Part shown: positions 22,881 to 34,265 of the stretch, piece after piece | Layout: each line of letters starts with the position of its first letter | Position numbering within the stretch: the first letter of the stretch is position 1 | Assembly (NCBI RefSeq): GCF_026914185.1 | Contig: NC_070558.1 | Span: 6,395,501-6,459,500 of the forward strand | Source: Puccinia triticina | Taxonomy: Eukaryota; Basidiomycota; Pucciniomycetes; Pucciniales; Pucciniaceae | DNA: 64,000 nt | Reading direction: 5' to 3' | Notes under the pieces: model-generated | Told to the model about the DNA's origin: nothing | Databases searched by the model: none | What the model saw: only the letters and a program-made list of their open reading frames with translations | Program-made: the position numbers and the translations under genes

Positions 22881-24941
22881 TCGTTTTTCCAAGGCCCTTA
22901 TTTTAACCACTGTCTAAAATAAAGAATGCAAATATGAAAGATATTTTACCTGAAAGCAGCACGAGTGGGTTCTCTTGCTACAATGTGGTGGTATAAATAG
23001 GTGGTCTGTCAGAAAATGCCCACAAAGCAGCATGGCCGGAAAACGCAGGCGGCTGAGCTCATTGGGAAGCTTGTGCGTTCCTGAGAGAGTAGAAAAGCAC
23101 GTGTGCTTATATGCTGCTGAGGGAACCTCAAATGTACGACCAAACAAAAGCATGCGGAAAGTCAATGGGCGGAGGCGGGCGCGGAGTGGGGGACCAACAC
23201 GGGTGCGGGGAGCCGGGGTTTGAGCCACGGCCTAGATGGAGATTTAGCTGAGAGTTGGAGTAGGACTGTGGCATATTGAGTGCACAGATGGACTAGTTGT
23301 AGGAATCTGAGATCTTTTTTTAAACTTTATTGCAGCACACAAACTATAGCTAGTAGTAGTAGATACTAAAAACAAGAATAAAAAGGTCAAAACAGATGTA
23401 AATGAAGAAACAATGATTGAAAGAGTGAAATCATGTACCTTCTTATAGTTCGGGTCCTTACTATAATTCAAAAGAGATTTTTAAGAAGACTTTGACAGGA
23501 ATAAAGGGAAAACAGACAAAACAAGCCTAAAAGAAATCTGGGTTAACAATGAATCATGAGTGAGACAAGAGAGAAAGAAAAGGGGATCAATTTGTACCTC
23601 CACTTGTGTCTGATCCGTGCTCCTCCTGAATCTTCTGAATCTCAGACAAATGTTTGAATCGGAACCAAATTGCAAAACTAGGACATTTAATCAAAAGTTG
23701 ATTGAGGGCTTGTATGTTCAACGGAGTTGTAGCAATGAAGTCGTACTCCAAAGAAGTTCCTCTCTGAGTTCAGGGGGAGAACCAGGGGACCCGCGGCAGT
23801 GCTGACACATTGCATATTCATCATACAATTTGAATTATTTTCTGACACTAGTAGCGGTGCAGAGTTAGGTGAACTGGGGCAGCAGAAGTGGACGTCATCA
23901 GTGGATGATGTTGGGGTGGGAGGGCTGGGTAGAGACTATCTCCTGAGGCTAGTCACGGGGTGCAGGAGAACAGGCGTTGGAGATGTGCTAGGCTGGGAGG
24001 CAATTTAGGCGGAGTTTTTTAGTGCGGGAAAGTGGGAATGCGGACAACCTTGGGTGGAATGGAGGACGGCGGGGCAGACATTCTACTTACTACTCTTACA
24101 ATACCAACATTGTAGTAACTGTTTTCTCATGTGTCCCTTTACGGATTACAAGTGTGCGGAGAGTCTTTTTTACCTACCCAAAAAATCATACCTTTGCAGA
24201 GTTCTTGCGTGTGGAAGCAAAGCAGTTGAACCCTTTGAAGACTAGGTGGATCATATCAGACTCACGGAGGAGTGCTGAAGGGATTTTTACATTGCGGAGT
24301 TTCAGTGCAGACTACCAAACAAGCCTGGAACTATTCTAGAAGGAAGGCGGACAATCAATTTTATCTATACTTCCCCCTTTTTATTAAACAACAATGAGAG
24401 GGGATGTATGCTACCTGAAGGTGGATCTGTAAGCTGCGCCTTCATTAGCTTCTGTTCTCCCTCATTCTGCTTCTGTTCTAGTTCTAGCTTTTGCACTTAC
24501 CAATACAGGGGCTAGTCAAATTAGGATCCTAGTCTTATCCTGTCTGTAACGGTACGTTGTTTCTGTTTCTGCTTGGCAAACAAAGTTCAAGACAAGTTAG
24601 TGCTGTCTCTCTTGGGTCTAGGAGAGGAGACTGCTCACCCATTGTGGAACTACTCTTTGGGATGAATAGAGCTGGAGAGGGAATGTTGCTTTAATGGGCT
24701 GCCTCTCTGGGAACAAGAAAAGTATATAAGAGTGTGGACTCTTATGGAAAGGTGTGGCTATAGAGGATTCTTGAGGTATGTCTTGAGGGTTACTTTTCTA
24801 CTAATCTAATATTTTGTACAAAGATGAAAAGCTTTTCCAATCTGATTTATTGGCATAAGCAAGGCTAATGATAGGTGACCAGTGATCTGAATTACTTTGA
24901 CAGGATCTGATTGGGAAAAAATGAATAGGAAAACAACCCAG
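22881..24941. other. No gene recognised
   Basis: Open frames on both strands around 22914-23228 and 24022-24339 show no family I know, and I cannot tell them from chance. Repeat-like in composition. Confidence 0.35.
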
Positions 24942-24948
24942 TTTATAT

Positions 24949-26253
24949 CAACGCTGAAACAAATACAATACATGGAGCGTATATGGTAAACATTTTTCAT
25001 TGAAGATGGAGACCTACATGTCCTCTTTTTTGTTTTTAGCCCTGATTATGTATAGGATGGCTGAAAACAAAAAATAGGACATGTAGGTCTCCATCTTCAA
25101 TGAAAAACGTTTACCATATACGCTCCATGTATTGTATTTGTGTCAACCCTTGAGACATTTAGAATGTCCCAAAGGGTTGCAAATACAATTATTATTATCA
25201 TTAATGTAGTATACAATTCTATAAAAAGCGCGGGCGCAGAGAAGTGAAAGCGCTAAGCGCAGAGATAATGAATATGTAATGATATGTTATGTGCTATAGC
25301 CGCGCTATGGAGCGCGGGAACTGCAAGTAAGAATAATGCATATATGCTTAAAGTAAGAACAACCACAAATAGTAGAAATAATCATCAAGAATTAACAAAC
25401 ATAGAAAAACAAGTAATGAAGAAAAACTTTGACATGTACAATGACACAATCACAACCAAAGACACGGAAGAGAGAACAGTTATCTCTTCAAAAGAGTCGG
25501 AGAGAATCTCTCCCCCCCCCTCAGAGAAGAATAGATCAAAAATTTTACTCGACTTCCGACCAGAATTCGTAAATCAAAGGTAATCACTACTTAGAAAGAC
25601 TCTAAGCTAGACTACTGTATTACAGTACTCTAGTATAAGACTCCTTTATCTAGTATTTTCCTTAATATACGTTAACAAGCGGAATCGGATAATTATTGAT
25701 ATGAAATTCTTGTGACCTTACTCAGCTCCGTAAACCTCGTTAAGCAAATCGTACTCGATAGAGATAGCGCTACTAGGAACTTACTCTGTAAGTTTAAATT
25801 CCGTATTCTTATCAAAGAGTTATATTATACTCCTCTCTTATAAATATATATTTATCTCGAACCACTTCCCTTTTCCTTACTCTTACTAAATATCCGTAAA
25901 CCAACTATACAATAAAACTTTACTTCTGGGTTTTTTGGTAATAACCCTACCATGCTATCTTAGCCGGAGAGAAACCAAAAAGATCTTATAAATATCTTAG
26001 ATCTAACCTCCTATAGATTTCTATAGGAGAGGCTAGCTATAAGCAGCTTAACCAGTCTACAAAGACTCGACCGCTATACGCGAGATAAACTTAAATATAA
26101 ATCTCTTATCTTTTATCCTTTATCTTTTTTTTTTCTCTTCCTATCTACCGTTGTATTTAGAACTTGTTAGTAATTATACATATATAATTACTAACACTTT
26201 GTCTAGCTAGTTCCCTACGCGGGTAAGCCAGCTGACAATTTGTTTCAGCGTTG
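24949..26253. mobile_element. TIR/TSD-bounded insertion with an AT-rich core
   Basis: Exact 16-bp inverted ends CAACGCTGAAACAAAT (24949-24964; complement at 26238-26253) are flanked by the direct repeat TTTATAT on both sides (24942-24948 and 26254-26260), so this 1305-bp block behaves as one inserted unit. It contains a miniature foldback at 24960-25140 and a TpA-rich section from about 25560 to 26160. No intact gene. The superfamily is unclear; a 7-8 bp duplication would suit hAT-type elements. Confidence 0.6.
24960..25140. repeat. Miniature foldback, 82-bp arms and 17-base loop
   Basis: Arms 24960-25041 and 25059-25140 are nearly perfect complements (start CAAATACAATACATGGAGCG). A transcript across it would form a long hairpin able to feed small-RNA production. 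Confidence 0.85.
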
Positions 26254-26260
26254 TTTATAT

Positions 26261-27343
26261 ACACAAGAAAGAGGAGCCATGAGGAAACAAGGATAACCTG
26301 AAGGGAAGCATAGAAAATTCTACTTCTATAGGATGAAACAGCCATGTGGTCAGAGTACAAACTTGACACAAGTCCCTTGTACCCAGTTTGGTAGAGGGGC
26401 GCGGGCGGCGTGTGCAACCCCACTACCATTGGTAGAGGGACTTGCATGCAATCCCACTTTCATAGATAAAATGCTCTTGGTGTAGAGCACACCTTTTTGG
26501 CACAACACCTCACAAAACCAGCAAACCTTGTTTTTCTTTTACATGTAGCCAATGGCCTGCTTCTTGCCGTCACTTCAGTCTATTCAAAACTTTGAATTTC
26601 AACTTGTAGTATGTTTTATATTTTTTGAAAAGTCCGGGTCTTTGAGATCCCTCGACTGTTACACTCTGAAACCCATGATCTGCAATTAAATCCTAAATTA
26701 ATTTTCTTGTACCTTTTCCTCTTTTTTTCCGATCAACCTTGATTAGTAAGCTACAGTTCTCCAGCAAAGACCTACCAAGACTCAAGGAATAAATCTTGGC
26801 CGGACAGAACCCGCTCACTTCATTGGCGAGAACACCAATCTTGGCCAGACAGAACTCACTCAATTCATTGGGATCTGGTTTGCTTCACAGGACCCTTCCA
26901 CCTCATCGGCGACAGCAATTGATCTCGGCCCAACAGAACATGCTCCATTCATTGGGATCTGGATCCCGCTGGTAAGTCCATCACATCATTTGTTCAAAAA
27001 AACATCACTGTATCCTCCACACATCCCCAAGAGCGCTATGGTGCGCTGCTGGGGCGTTGTTGTCTCCCCGCCAGGCGCTGTGTGAGTGGAAACTGGTGTT
27101 GTTGTTGTGGGACCTTTGGCTCCTTCTTTGTGGGATGATGTGGAGGAGTGTGCCCAACCATATTCACATAATTGATTCTCTCCAAGTGAATCAAGTGGAT
27201 TCAACACCGGCATAGTTGCCTTCTGTGTTGAGGGGGCAGACAAGTGGTGATACATACATCTTGGTGATCCAAGTCTTCCCAGAACTGGTGCCCGATAAAA
27301 CAAAAGTATTTCTTTTTTTCACAAGATTTACAACGGCGTCGAC
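26261..27343. other. Gene-free interval with a hairpin of the AAGTCCCT family
   Basis: Arms AAGTCCCT (26370-26377) and AGGGACTT (26436-26443) enclose GC-rich DNA. Around 26780-26960 the phrase 'cattggcgag/cattgggatctgg' with 'cttggccRgacagaac' recurs three times, a loose tandem repeat of about 60 bp. Confidence 0.45.
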
Positions 27344-27595
27344 CTATAAAGCCGTTGGTGTTTGACCAAAAATGGACTTGGAATCTTTGATAATGTACTC
27401 CCGGAGAGAATCATCATTCATATCAAGTATTGTCTGTATCAACTTGATCCTACTGTCTCGGACAGCTTGATTCTTGAAGAATTTCTTAGCTAGACTTTTG
27501 GGAGACATCAGACCGGCACTTGAAGATCTTGGGGTGGAACTTGATGAGGAACTCAAAGATGCCCTTGTCAGCACTTTGATTGGTACTCTAGGCAT
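27344..27595 (-). CDS. Hypothetical open frame, possibly the end of a broken gene
   Basis: The minus strand reads a serine run (SSSSSSTPRSSS) followed by a helical, basic segment (SLAKKFFKNQAVRDSRIKLI) and ends TPTAL. It looks more protein-like than the overlapping plus-strand frame at 27474-27752, but I recognise no family. An adjacent minus frame (27303-26986) may be related. Coding status is uncertain. Confidence 0.25.
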   Translation of the reverse strand: MPRVPIKVLTRASLSSSSSSTPRSSSAGLMSPKSLAKKFFKNQAVRDSRIKLIQTILDMNDDSLREYIIKDSKSIFGQTPTAL

Positions 27596-28033
27596 GTTTG
27601 CAGCCGTCTGGTCATTATTGTTTTGTCAGTGTGTTCTGCTGGTTCTTGATTTTCTGGGTTCTCCCTTGATGATTGTGATCACAACACACTCTGTCAAAGA
27701 GCTTACCAATGACCATTGGAGACTTACAGAAAGTCAGTCGCCCTCACGTTAAAAGAGCAATGGCTTTCGTGATTTCACACTCCGAGGGAATTAATTACAA
27801 TTGGGCATTGCATTGAAAAAAAGAGCAGCTCAACACAAATTTATTTTGTCATTATAAAATCAAGTTAACTAGATAGAGAAAAGCTACATAGTACAAGAGG
27901 TGCACATCAGATCAGACAAGGATTCCATGTCTTGGAATAGTCATCTAAGTGTGTGGGTTTTTTTATATCTAATTTAAAGATGTAATCGGGGTAATTTGCG
28001 AATGCTGTCAGCCCCGCAACCCGACTTTGCATA

Positions 28034-28082
28034 TAAGCCTCTCTACGAGAGTGTTGCCCCCGCAAGACCTCCAGAGAGGCTG
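28034..28082. repeat. Hairpin of the AAGCCTCTC family
   Basis: Arms AAGCCTCTC and GAGAGGCT. Related structures lie at 15013-15075, 39729-39772 and 44507-44567. Confidence 0.6.
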
Positions 28083-28597
28083 CTTAAGCTTGGTCAGAGT
28101 AGTGGTTCAAGGAGTCACATGATGGTGTAATAGTGGGTGGGGATGATGCCATCTTCTGGGGCTATGGTGCAATCTTCTTAGTTGGAGGAGGGGATATGTG
28201 AGACATAACAGGGGTAGAATATTCTATGATCTAAGATAGGAGGAGTTAGGTGTTTCAGGAAGTAATAATCTAGGGATCTAAGATAGGAGGAGTCAGGTGT
28301 TTCAGGAAGTGTTTCAGGAAGTAATAATCTAGTTGGGGTTTGGGGCTATGTATAGTATGATGTGTATCATGCTGGGTTTGGAGGGTGAAGGGTTTCAAGG
28401 GTGCTTATACATCTTTGAGCCCATGGTTTTAAGGAAAAACTAGAAGGGGGTAACATGTGATCTGGGTAGATGTTTGAGACTAGGGAGAGGGTTTATCCAA
28501 GAGAGGGGGAGTGTGGGAATAGAAAATACTATTATCAAGGGTATGACCATTGAGTGGGTATGTTGAGGGCCTTGGGCTTTGCTGACAAGGGGGCCAG

Positions 28598-29856
28598 CAC
28601 TGCAAGAAAAACTCTAGAAACTGCTTGCAGTTGAGATGCAAGAACTCAAGGCAAGCTGTGCCTCATGCAAGAATCAAGCACTGGTTGATTCCATGCACAT
28701 TTCATAATTTATGCAAGAGTGAGTCTAAGGTACAAAAAACTGAGTAAAGGCTCCAAAATATTTATTTGATACCTGTGCAAATTCCCCTTTCATGTACACA
28801 TACCCCTTTCATGTGCACATATCCCTTTTTTATGCATTCAACCCTTTCATAATGTGTACATACCCCGTTATGTGCACATACCCCTTCTGTGTGCGTGTAT
28901 CCCTTTCATGTGCATGTATCCCTTTCACAATGTCAACATACCTCTTTCATCATGTTTTAATGACCCTTTCATATTTACATGTCCCCTTGGAGCTTTTTAA
29001 ATCCCTTTCAATACCCCTTTCATCATTCAGTTCTACATACCCCTTTGATGTTTACATATCCCTTTCATGTGCAAATTGAAATACCACTTAATGCAAATAC
29101 CCCTTTCATGTATAAATACCCATTTCATCATGTGTACATATCCCTTTTATGTACTAATATGCCTTCTCACATTCCCTTTCATATGTAGATATCCCTTTCA
29201 TGTGTACATACTCTTTTCATGTTATTCTGGCTGGATTCAATGGCACATGGAGTGTTTACTAAAAGCAAATAAAAGATTGCTCAGGGGGATGCTCATTTTC
29301 AAGGTTGAGCATTTGCCTCAGCCTACTGCATGAGCACTTGTAAGCGCTCCAAATAGAGGGGCGCTTCACTGGTTGGAAGCTGGCACTGGGGACAAGGATG
29401 GCTGGGCCTTGGAAGCTTTCTAGAACCAACAGAGCTGTTTTGATTGCAAGTGGGGCGAGCTAGCTTGGGAGAGATGACAGATCAATCTCTGTTAGTTCTA
29501 CTCACAACATCATGGGCAAAACGGACAAGGGTCAATACAGAAGGGAGAAAAGGAAAGAAGGGACTGGCTTCCCTAGCTCAAGAGAGATGACAGATCAATC
29601 TCTACCAAGCTAGGAGGGGCGGGGGCGTGGTTGGACTATAGGCAAGGACAAATGGAGGCTTGTGATCCTTCTTGTGACAGCCCCAAGGTGGGGGGTCACA
29701 GCGCTACAGCATGTTCAGCATTGGGATGCTGAACAAGGTGCACACTCAAGGTGCACCAGCACACAATTTGAGTGCTTGACTCCAGCTTGAGCTGAGGCTT
29801 GATTCAAGCTTGCTGCATCTCAACTGCAAGCAGTTTCTAGAGTTTTTCTTGCAGTG
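28598..29856. mobile_element. Non-autonomous CACTA-like (EnSpm) element with a minisatellite core
   Basis: Both ends share a 43-bp perfect inverted repeat starting CACTGCAAGAAAAACTC, close to the classic CACTACAAGAAAA terminus. The 3-bp target duplication CAG lies on both sides (28595-28597 and 29857-29859). Length 1259 bp, no transposase. The left half holds a tandem array (28780-29225). Confidence 0.85.
28780..29225. repeat. Minisatellite, 18-20 bp units around CATGTGTACATACCCCTTT
   Basis: About 22 degenerate units of 'ccctttcatgtgtacatac' lie wholly inside the CACTA-like element. Open frames across it (for example 28792-29079) simply translate the repeat. Confidence 0.8.
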
Positions 29857-29859
29857 CAG

Positions 29860-31102
29860 AGGTATGGGATTTGGTCTTGAGGTGTGACAGCCTTGTGATT
29901 GATTGTTGCTGGTTTTCTGGTAGATCAGGATTGGCTTACCACACTGTGACGGTGCTGGCTGCAATCCTAGCTAGTAGGGAGTCTGATTTCTTGGTACCAA
30001 TACGGTCTGCAAGCGGTCTATGAGTGTAAGGTTGGGTAGCTTGGTCTGAGCCCCAACTTTAACTCCACTTGGGTAGCTACTTGTGTACTGAGCTTAATCT
30101 TCCTCTTTCCCTTGCGGTTCCTGTGAAGGTTGCCGTGTTCACAAGTGAGCAAGCAAGGCTTGTCAGCTGGAGGACTTGGGTTGAGGTTCTGGGTCTGGAC
30201 TGCTAGAGGGGGGCTTACCTCTATTTGCAGCTAGGTCTGTTTCTAGTTGTGCTAGCTTCCTTGACAGTTGCTGAGGATGGTCTGGTCCGGTAATCCTACA
30301 TAAAGTTCCCCCCACATCTTGTGTCCACCTGTCGTGTACAAGACACGGGCTCATAGGGCTGGAGAGCCTAGAGTTGTTCTAGGACCAAACACATGAGAGA
30401 GAGAACAAAATAAAAGGGCTCAACTGGCTCAGAGAGAAATGGAATCAGTTCTCTGCTGGGCCAAGCAAGAAAGGAGGCTGAACTATATGAGGTAGTGTCA
30501 TGGAAGGTGTTCACTTGTGACATCTTGTGAGCCACAAGGAAGTATGGGGGTTTCCACTGAGCTACCTCTGTGCTTATTTTTACAATGGTTCATCTGTATT
30601 ACATATTTTCATTCTGTCTACATACATATTTGTTTACTGAACACGGTTGAAACTTTCTTGTCTTCTTAGGGGTGTGTTGGAATGCGTGCTGCATTTAGTT
30701 TCTTAGCAGAGCATTGTGATTCATGCTGCGGCGAATTCTACAATTTTTCTTAACTGCATATCACAATCTTATGTTCTGGGCTGTCCATCTTTGGCGTGCA
30801 ATTTGGCATGTTAGCTGGGCTTGTCTTAAATTATAGCCCTGCTGACAAACAAGGCTGTTTGACAGAACAGGCCCATTGATATTATTGATTTTTTGGAGGA
30901 GTTTTTCCTTGCTTACATCTCCTTTCCTTGGGGTAGTCTTCACCACAGGTCAGTTAGTTGCACCCAAGTTGAGTGCTTGATCAATAGTCACAGACCAGGT
31001 TTCATCAATGTTGAGGCAACAGAAGAAGATCTGTTCAACAGAGTGCACAAGGTTCTACACAGCACTCATCTTCTTGATCTTCACAGCTTTTACCTTTTCA
31101 AT
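29860..31102. other. No gene recognised
   Basis: Several short minus-strand frames (29964-29746, 30354-30163) lack recognisable features. Two similar 'gagagatgacagatcaatctct' phrases occur just upstream, at 29469 and 29581, inside the CACTA-like element. Confidence 0.35.
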
Positions 31103-31676
31103 CTACAGTACTTGCTTGATTGAGTCAATCTTGTTTTGTTGTGCTGAGATCTGATCACTGAACGCTGAAATACTGGCTTTGAGTTCAATATATGGTTGGA
31201 ACATGTCTAGTGGAAAAGGTTTTATTTCCTTTGGCAGGGTGAGAAAATTGAGTGGTTTGTAATTCAGATGCATACAGGGAGTTTTACTTTTCTTTCCAGG
31301 ACCAAAAACCAGTAAGCCACTCATGGTTTTGAGGTGTTGGATGATTCTTGATGAATATTCTCTGATGGGAGTTTGCAGAACTTGTTCAATTGATGCTTGC
31401 AGCTCAGCTATTTCTGCTTTCAGAGTCTGAATTTCATTCATTGGGATATTTTCAGTGTTTTTTTGGTGCAATCAGGTGCTCAATCCATTTCAATATCTTG
31501 CGCATTCCTGGCATTGTTCTGTTCCATATGCTAGAAGGTATGGTAAAAAGTTTTGAGATTTCATCCAGTTTGGCAATTTCAATGGTTGACATAGATAGGC
31601 CTGAAGATACTTCTGGGTAAGGAGAGGATAAGCTTTCTGTTTTCTTGGATCTAGAGGCAAAATTAGGACTTGACAT
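31103..31676 (-). pseudogene. Coiled-coil hypothetical protein with a frame change in an A7 run
   Basis: From MSSPNFASRSKKTESLSS (31676) the minus strand is open to a TGA near 31452. The next frame continues with ENIPMNEIQTLKAEIAELQA and a Leu/Ile heptad-like segment, ending DSIKQVL. Dropping one base in the run of seven A at about 31468 joins the two into about 190 residues, so this is either a single-base frameshift or an assembly error. It sits 26 bases downstream of the 29-bp array when read on the minus strand. No family recognised; a gag-like protein is possible. Confidence 0.35.
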
Positions 31677-31705
31677 TTTTGTTTATTGCTGGGTTGCTTT
31701 ATTAG

Positions 31706-33052
31706 GAGTGTGCCAAAGCACACTCCTTTATTAGGAATGTGCCAAAGCACGCTCTTGTGTCAAAGCACGCTCTTGTGCCAAAGCACACTCCTTTTGTAGG
31801 GGTGTGCCAAAGCACACTCCTTTGGTAGGAGTGTGCCAAAGCACACTCCTTTGGTAGGAGTGTGCCAAAGCACACTCTGTTTGTAGGAGTGTGCCAAAGC
31901 ACACTCCTTTGGTAGGAGTGTGCCAAAGCACACTCCTTTGGTAGGAGTGTGCCAAAGCACACTCCTTTGGTAGGAGTGTGCCAAAGCACACTCCTTTGGT
32001 AGGAGTGTGCCAAAGCACACTCCTTTGGTAGGAGTGTGCCAAAGCACACTCCTTTGGTAGGAGTGTGCCAAAGCACACTCCTTTGGTAGGAGTGTGCCAA
32101 AGCACACTCCTTTGGTAGGAGTGTGCCAAAGCACACTCCTTTGGTAGGAGTGTGCCAAAGCACACTCCTTTGGTAGGAGTGTGCCAAAGCACACTCCTTT
32201 GGTAGGAGTGTGCCAAAGCACACTCCTTTGGTAGGAGTGTGCCAAAGCACACTCCTTTGGTAGGAGTGTGCCAAAGCACACTCCTTTGGTAGGAGTGTGC
32301 CAAAGCACACTCCTTTGGTAGGAGTGTGCCAAAGCACACTCCTTTGGTAGGAGTGTGCCAAAGCACACTCCTTTGGTAGGAGTGTGCCAAAGCACACTCC
32401 TTTGGTAGGAGTGTGCCAAAGCACACTCCTTTGGTAGGAGTGTGCCAAAGCACACTCCTTTGGTAGGAGTGTGCCAAAGCACACTCCTTTGGTAGGAGTG
32501 TGCCAAAGCACACTCCTTTGGTAGGAGTGTGCCAAAGCACACTCCTTTGGTAGGAGTGTGCCAAAGCACACTCCTTTGGTAGGAGTGTGCCAAAGCACAC
32601 TCCTTTGGTAGGAGTGTGCCAAAGCACATTCCTTTTGTAGGAGTGTGCCAAAGCACACTCCTTTTGTAGGAGTGTGCCAAAGCACACTCCTTTTGTAGGA
32701 GTGTGCCAAAGCACACTCCTTTTGTAGGAGTGTGCCAAAGCACACTCCTTTTTTAGGAGTGTGCCAAAGCACACTCCTTTTGTAGGAGTGTGCCAAAGCA
32801 CACTCCTTTACACTCTGTTATCAGGAGTGTGCCAAAGCACACTCTGTTATTAGGAGTGTGCCAAAGCACACTCTGTTATTAGGAGTGTGCCAAAGCACAC
32901 TCCATTATTAGGAGTGTGCCAAAGCACACTCCATTATTAGGAGTGTGCCAAAGCACACTCCATTATTAGGAGTGTGCCAAAGCACACTCCATTATTAGGA
33001 GTGTGCCAAAGCACACTCCATTATTAAGAGTGTGCCAAAGCACACTCCATTT
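31706..33052. repeat. 29-bp hairpin minisatellite, about 46 units
   Basis: Each unit holds the perfect 9-bp inverted repeat GGAGTGTGC-CAAA-GCACACTCC followed by a 7-base spacer. Spacers vary by zone: TTTGGTA for about 26 near-identical units (31870-32630), TTTTGTA next to it (about 32630-32790), then TGTTATTA- and CATTATTA-type spacers toward 33050. A few shortened units of about 20 bp lie at 31737-31790. Because 29 is not divisible by 3, and no frame of the unit has a stop, all three minus-strand frames are open for over 300 codons. These long open frames (31702-32801) are by-products of the repeat and are not annotated as genes. Confidence 0.95.
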
Positions 33053-33689
33053 ATACCCTATTTGTTTCTGGTCCTGGATGTGTGTGTTTTTTGGGCGGAA
33101 AAAGTGGTATTAAGTCCACAGGGGATATGTGATCAGTATGTTGTCATAATCTTGATTTGAGTTTGCTGATTCCTGAGTTTTTTTTCTTCTTCTTTTTTTT
33201 TTTTGAAGAGATGAAGTGAAAAGGTCTTTACATTGTGTGCTATTGCCTGTTTTGCCTTCTTATTCTCAAGCCTGAATTGTCTTGGTAGTCATGTAAGCTG
33301 ACTTGAATGACTCACGCGCGCTGCGCCGGTCGTGGGGTCTAAGAGTGAGGAGGCACTCAGGCTCAGCAAGGGTCATGCCTGACTGCAACCAGACATTCTC
33401 TTGGGGTCAAAGAAGGTCTATTGGGGCCCGGAGGGCTCTTTGACCTTTGGTTTGAACATCTCAAACGCTTCATGCCATTTTGTCAGTGTTGACATGCTGA
33501 TAAGCTAACAAGCAGGGAGTCAACATTGTTACTGGCTTGTTGAGTTGAGCCACCAGCCTTCTTGATAGCAGCAATGAAAGCGTTTGCCGCATCTTCCGGG
33601 AAAGTGCTTTATGCGAGGGGGCACGTTGCTTCCATCGGGATTGGCGGGGAAATTACCAACTTTGCGCAGTGGTGATTGCCCTGTTGACG
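33053..33689. other. No gene recognised
   Basis: A T/C-rich stretch (33178-33205) and GC-richer sequence at 33310-33470. No family seen. Confidence 0.35.
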
Positions 33690-34265
33690 ACCCCCTTTGA
33701 GATCACTGGTGACTTTGGCCATGTCGATCAGAGCAGGAAGCAGCTGGGGGGTGACAGGATGGACAGTGCCGGTTGGCCTGCCATCAGCATCAAGGGTAAA
33801 GCAGTACTGGGAGAGGAAGCCGGTGTCAACCCGGGCAAATTGCTTGTACTCTTTTTGATCTTCATCCTGGCCAGCGGCTGAGAGAATAAGACAGGTGAAG
33901 ATATTATAGTGTTGGCTCCAGAGTTCGGACTTTTGTTAAGTCTTGCCAACCATTGCACACTCCTCAGAATTTTTCCGTGTGACTATCCACAACAAAGATG
34001 AGCGAGTTGATGAGACTGAAGGGGCGGAGGACGCAGGTGCTTGCCCGGAAGGCCCAATTGGTGCCCGCAAGTTGCCAGAACAGGGCCCTGCTGGACCATT
34101 GGTCTTCTTTGGCGAGGGGCCCACGGTCTCCCCTGTCCAACTGAAAATATAATATTGGTTGGCTTGCTCAACGCCAACAAACAGGTTCAGAATCTCCCTC
34201 TGTTCAAGAATGACCAGGGCTGATTGCAAGAGTAACAGGGCGGCGTGATGGGCGCCTAGGAGTCG
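33690..34265 (-). pseudogene. Phospholipid scramblase-like (Aim25-type) pseudogene
   Basis: Read on the minus strand the pieces appear in the order known for scramblases: LEQREILNLFVGVEQANQYY (about 34215-34150); then, after a frame change, LAKEDQWSSRALFWQLAG and CVLRPFSLINSLIFVVDS (about 34125-33970); then, past a TGA and a TAA, EYKQFARVDTGFLSQYCFTL and DADGRPTGTV (about 33865-33770). Active members are membrane-anchored lipid-binding proteins of mitochondria or other membranes. The N-terminus is not recognised, the end after DADGRPTGTV diverges, and two stops plus a frameshift make it non-functional. Assignment rests on remembered motif order. Confidence 0.6.

Noticed and set aside
25201..26160. 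Mitochondrial DNA insertion (because of AT-richness)
   Set aside because: No mitochondrial gene or tRNA is readable, and the block ends exactly at inverted repeats with a direct duplication.
28792..29333. Overlapping open frames with Cys/Pro/Tyr-rich repeats
   Set aside because: They translate the roughly 19-bp minisatellite in the CACTA-like element.
31702..32801. 364-, 356- and 327-residue repetitive proteins on the minus strand
   Set aside because: All three frames of the same tandem repeat are open only because the unit lacks stops; no exon context or signal peptide supports translation.
31706..33052. CRISPR-like regular array of 29-bp palindromic repeats
   Set aside because: The 29 bases are the whole period; there are no unique spacers, and the organism is a eukaryote. 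It is a minisatellite.
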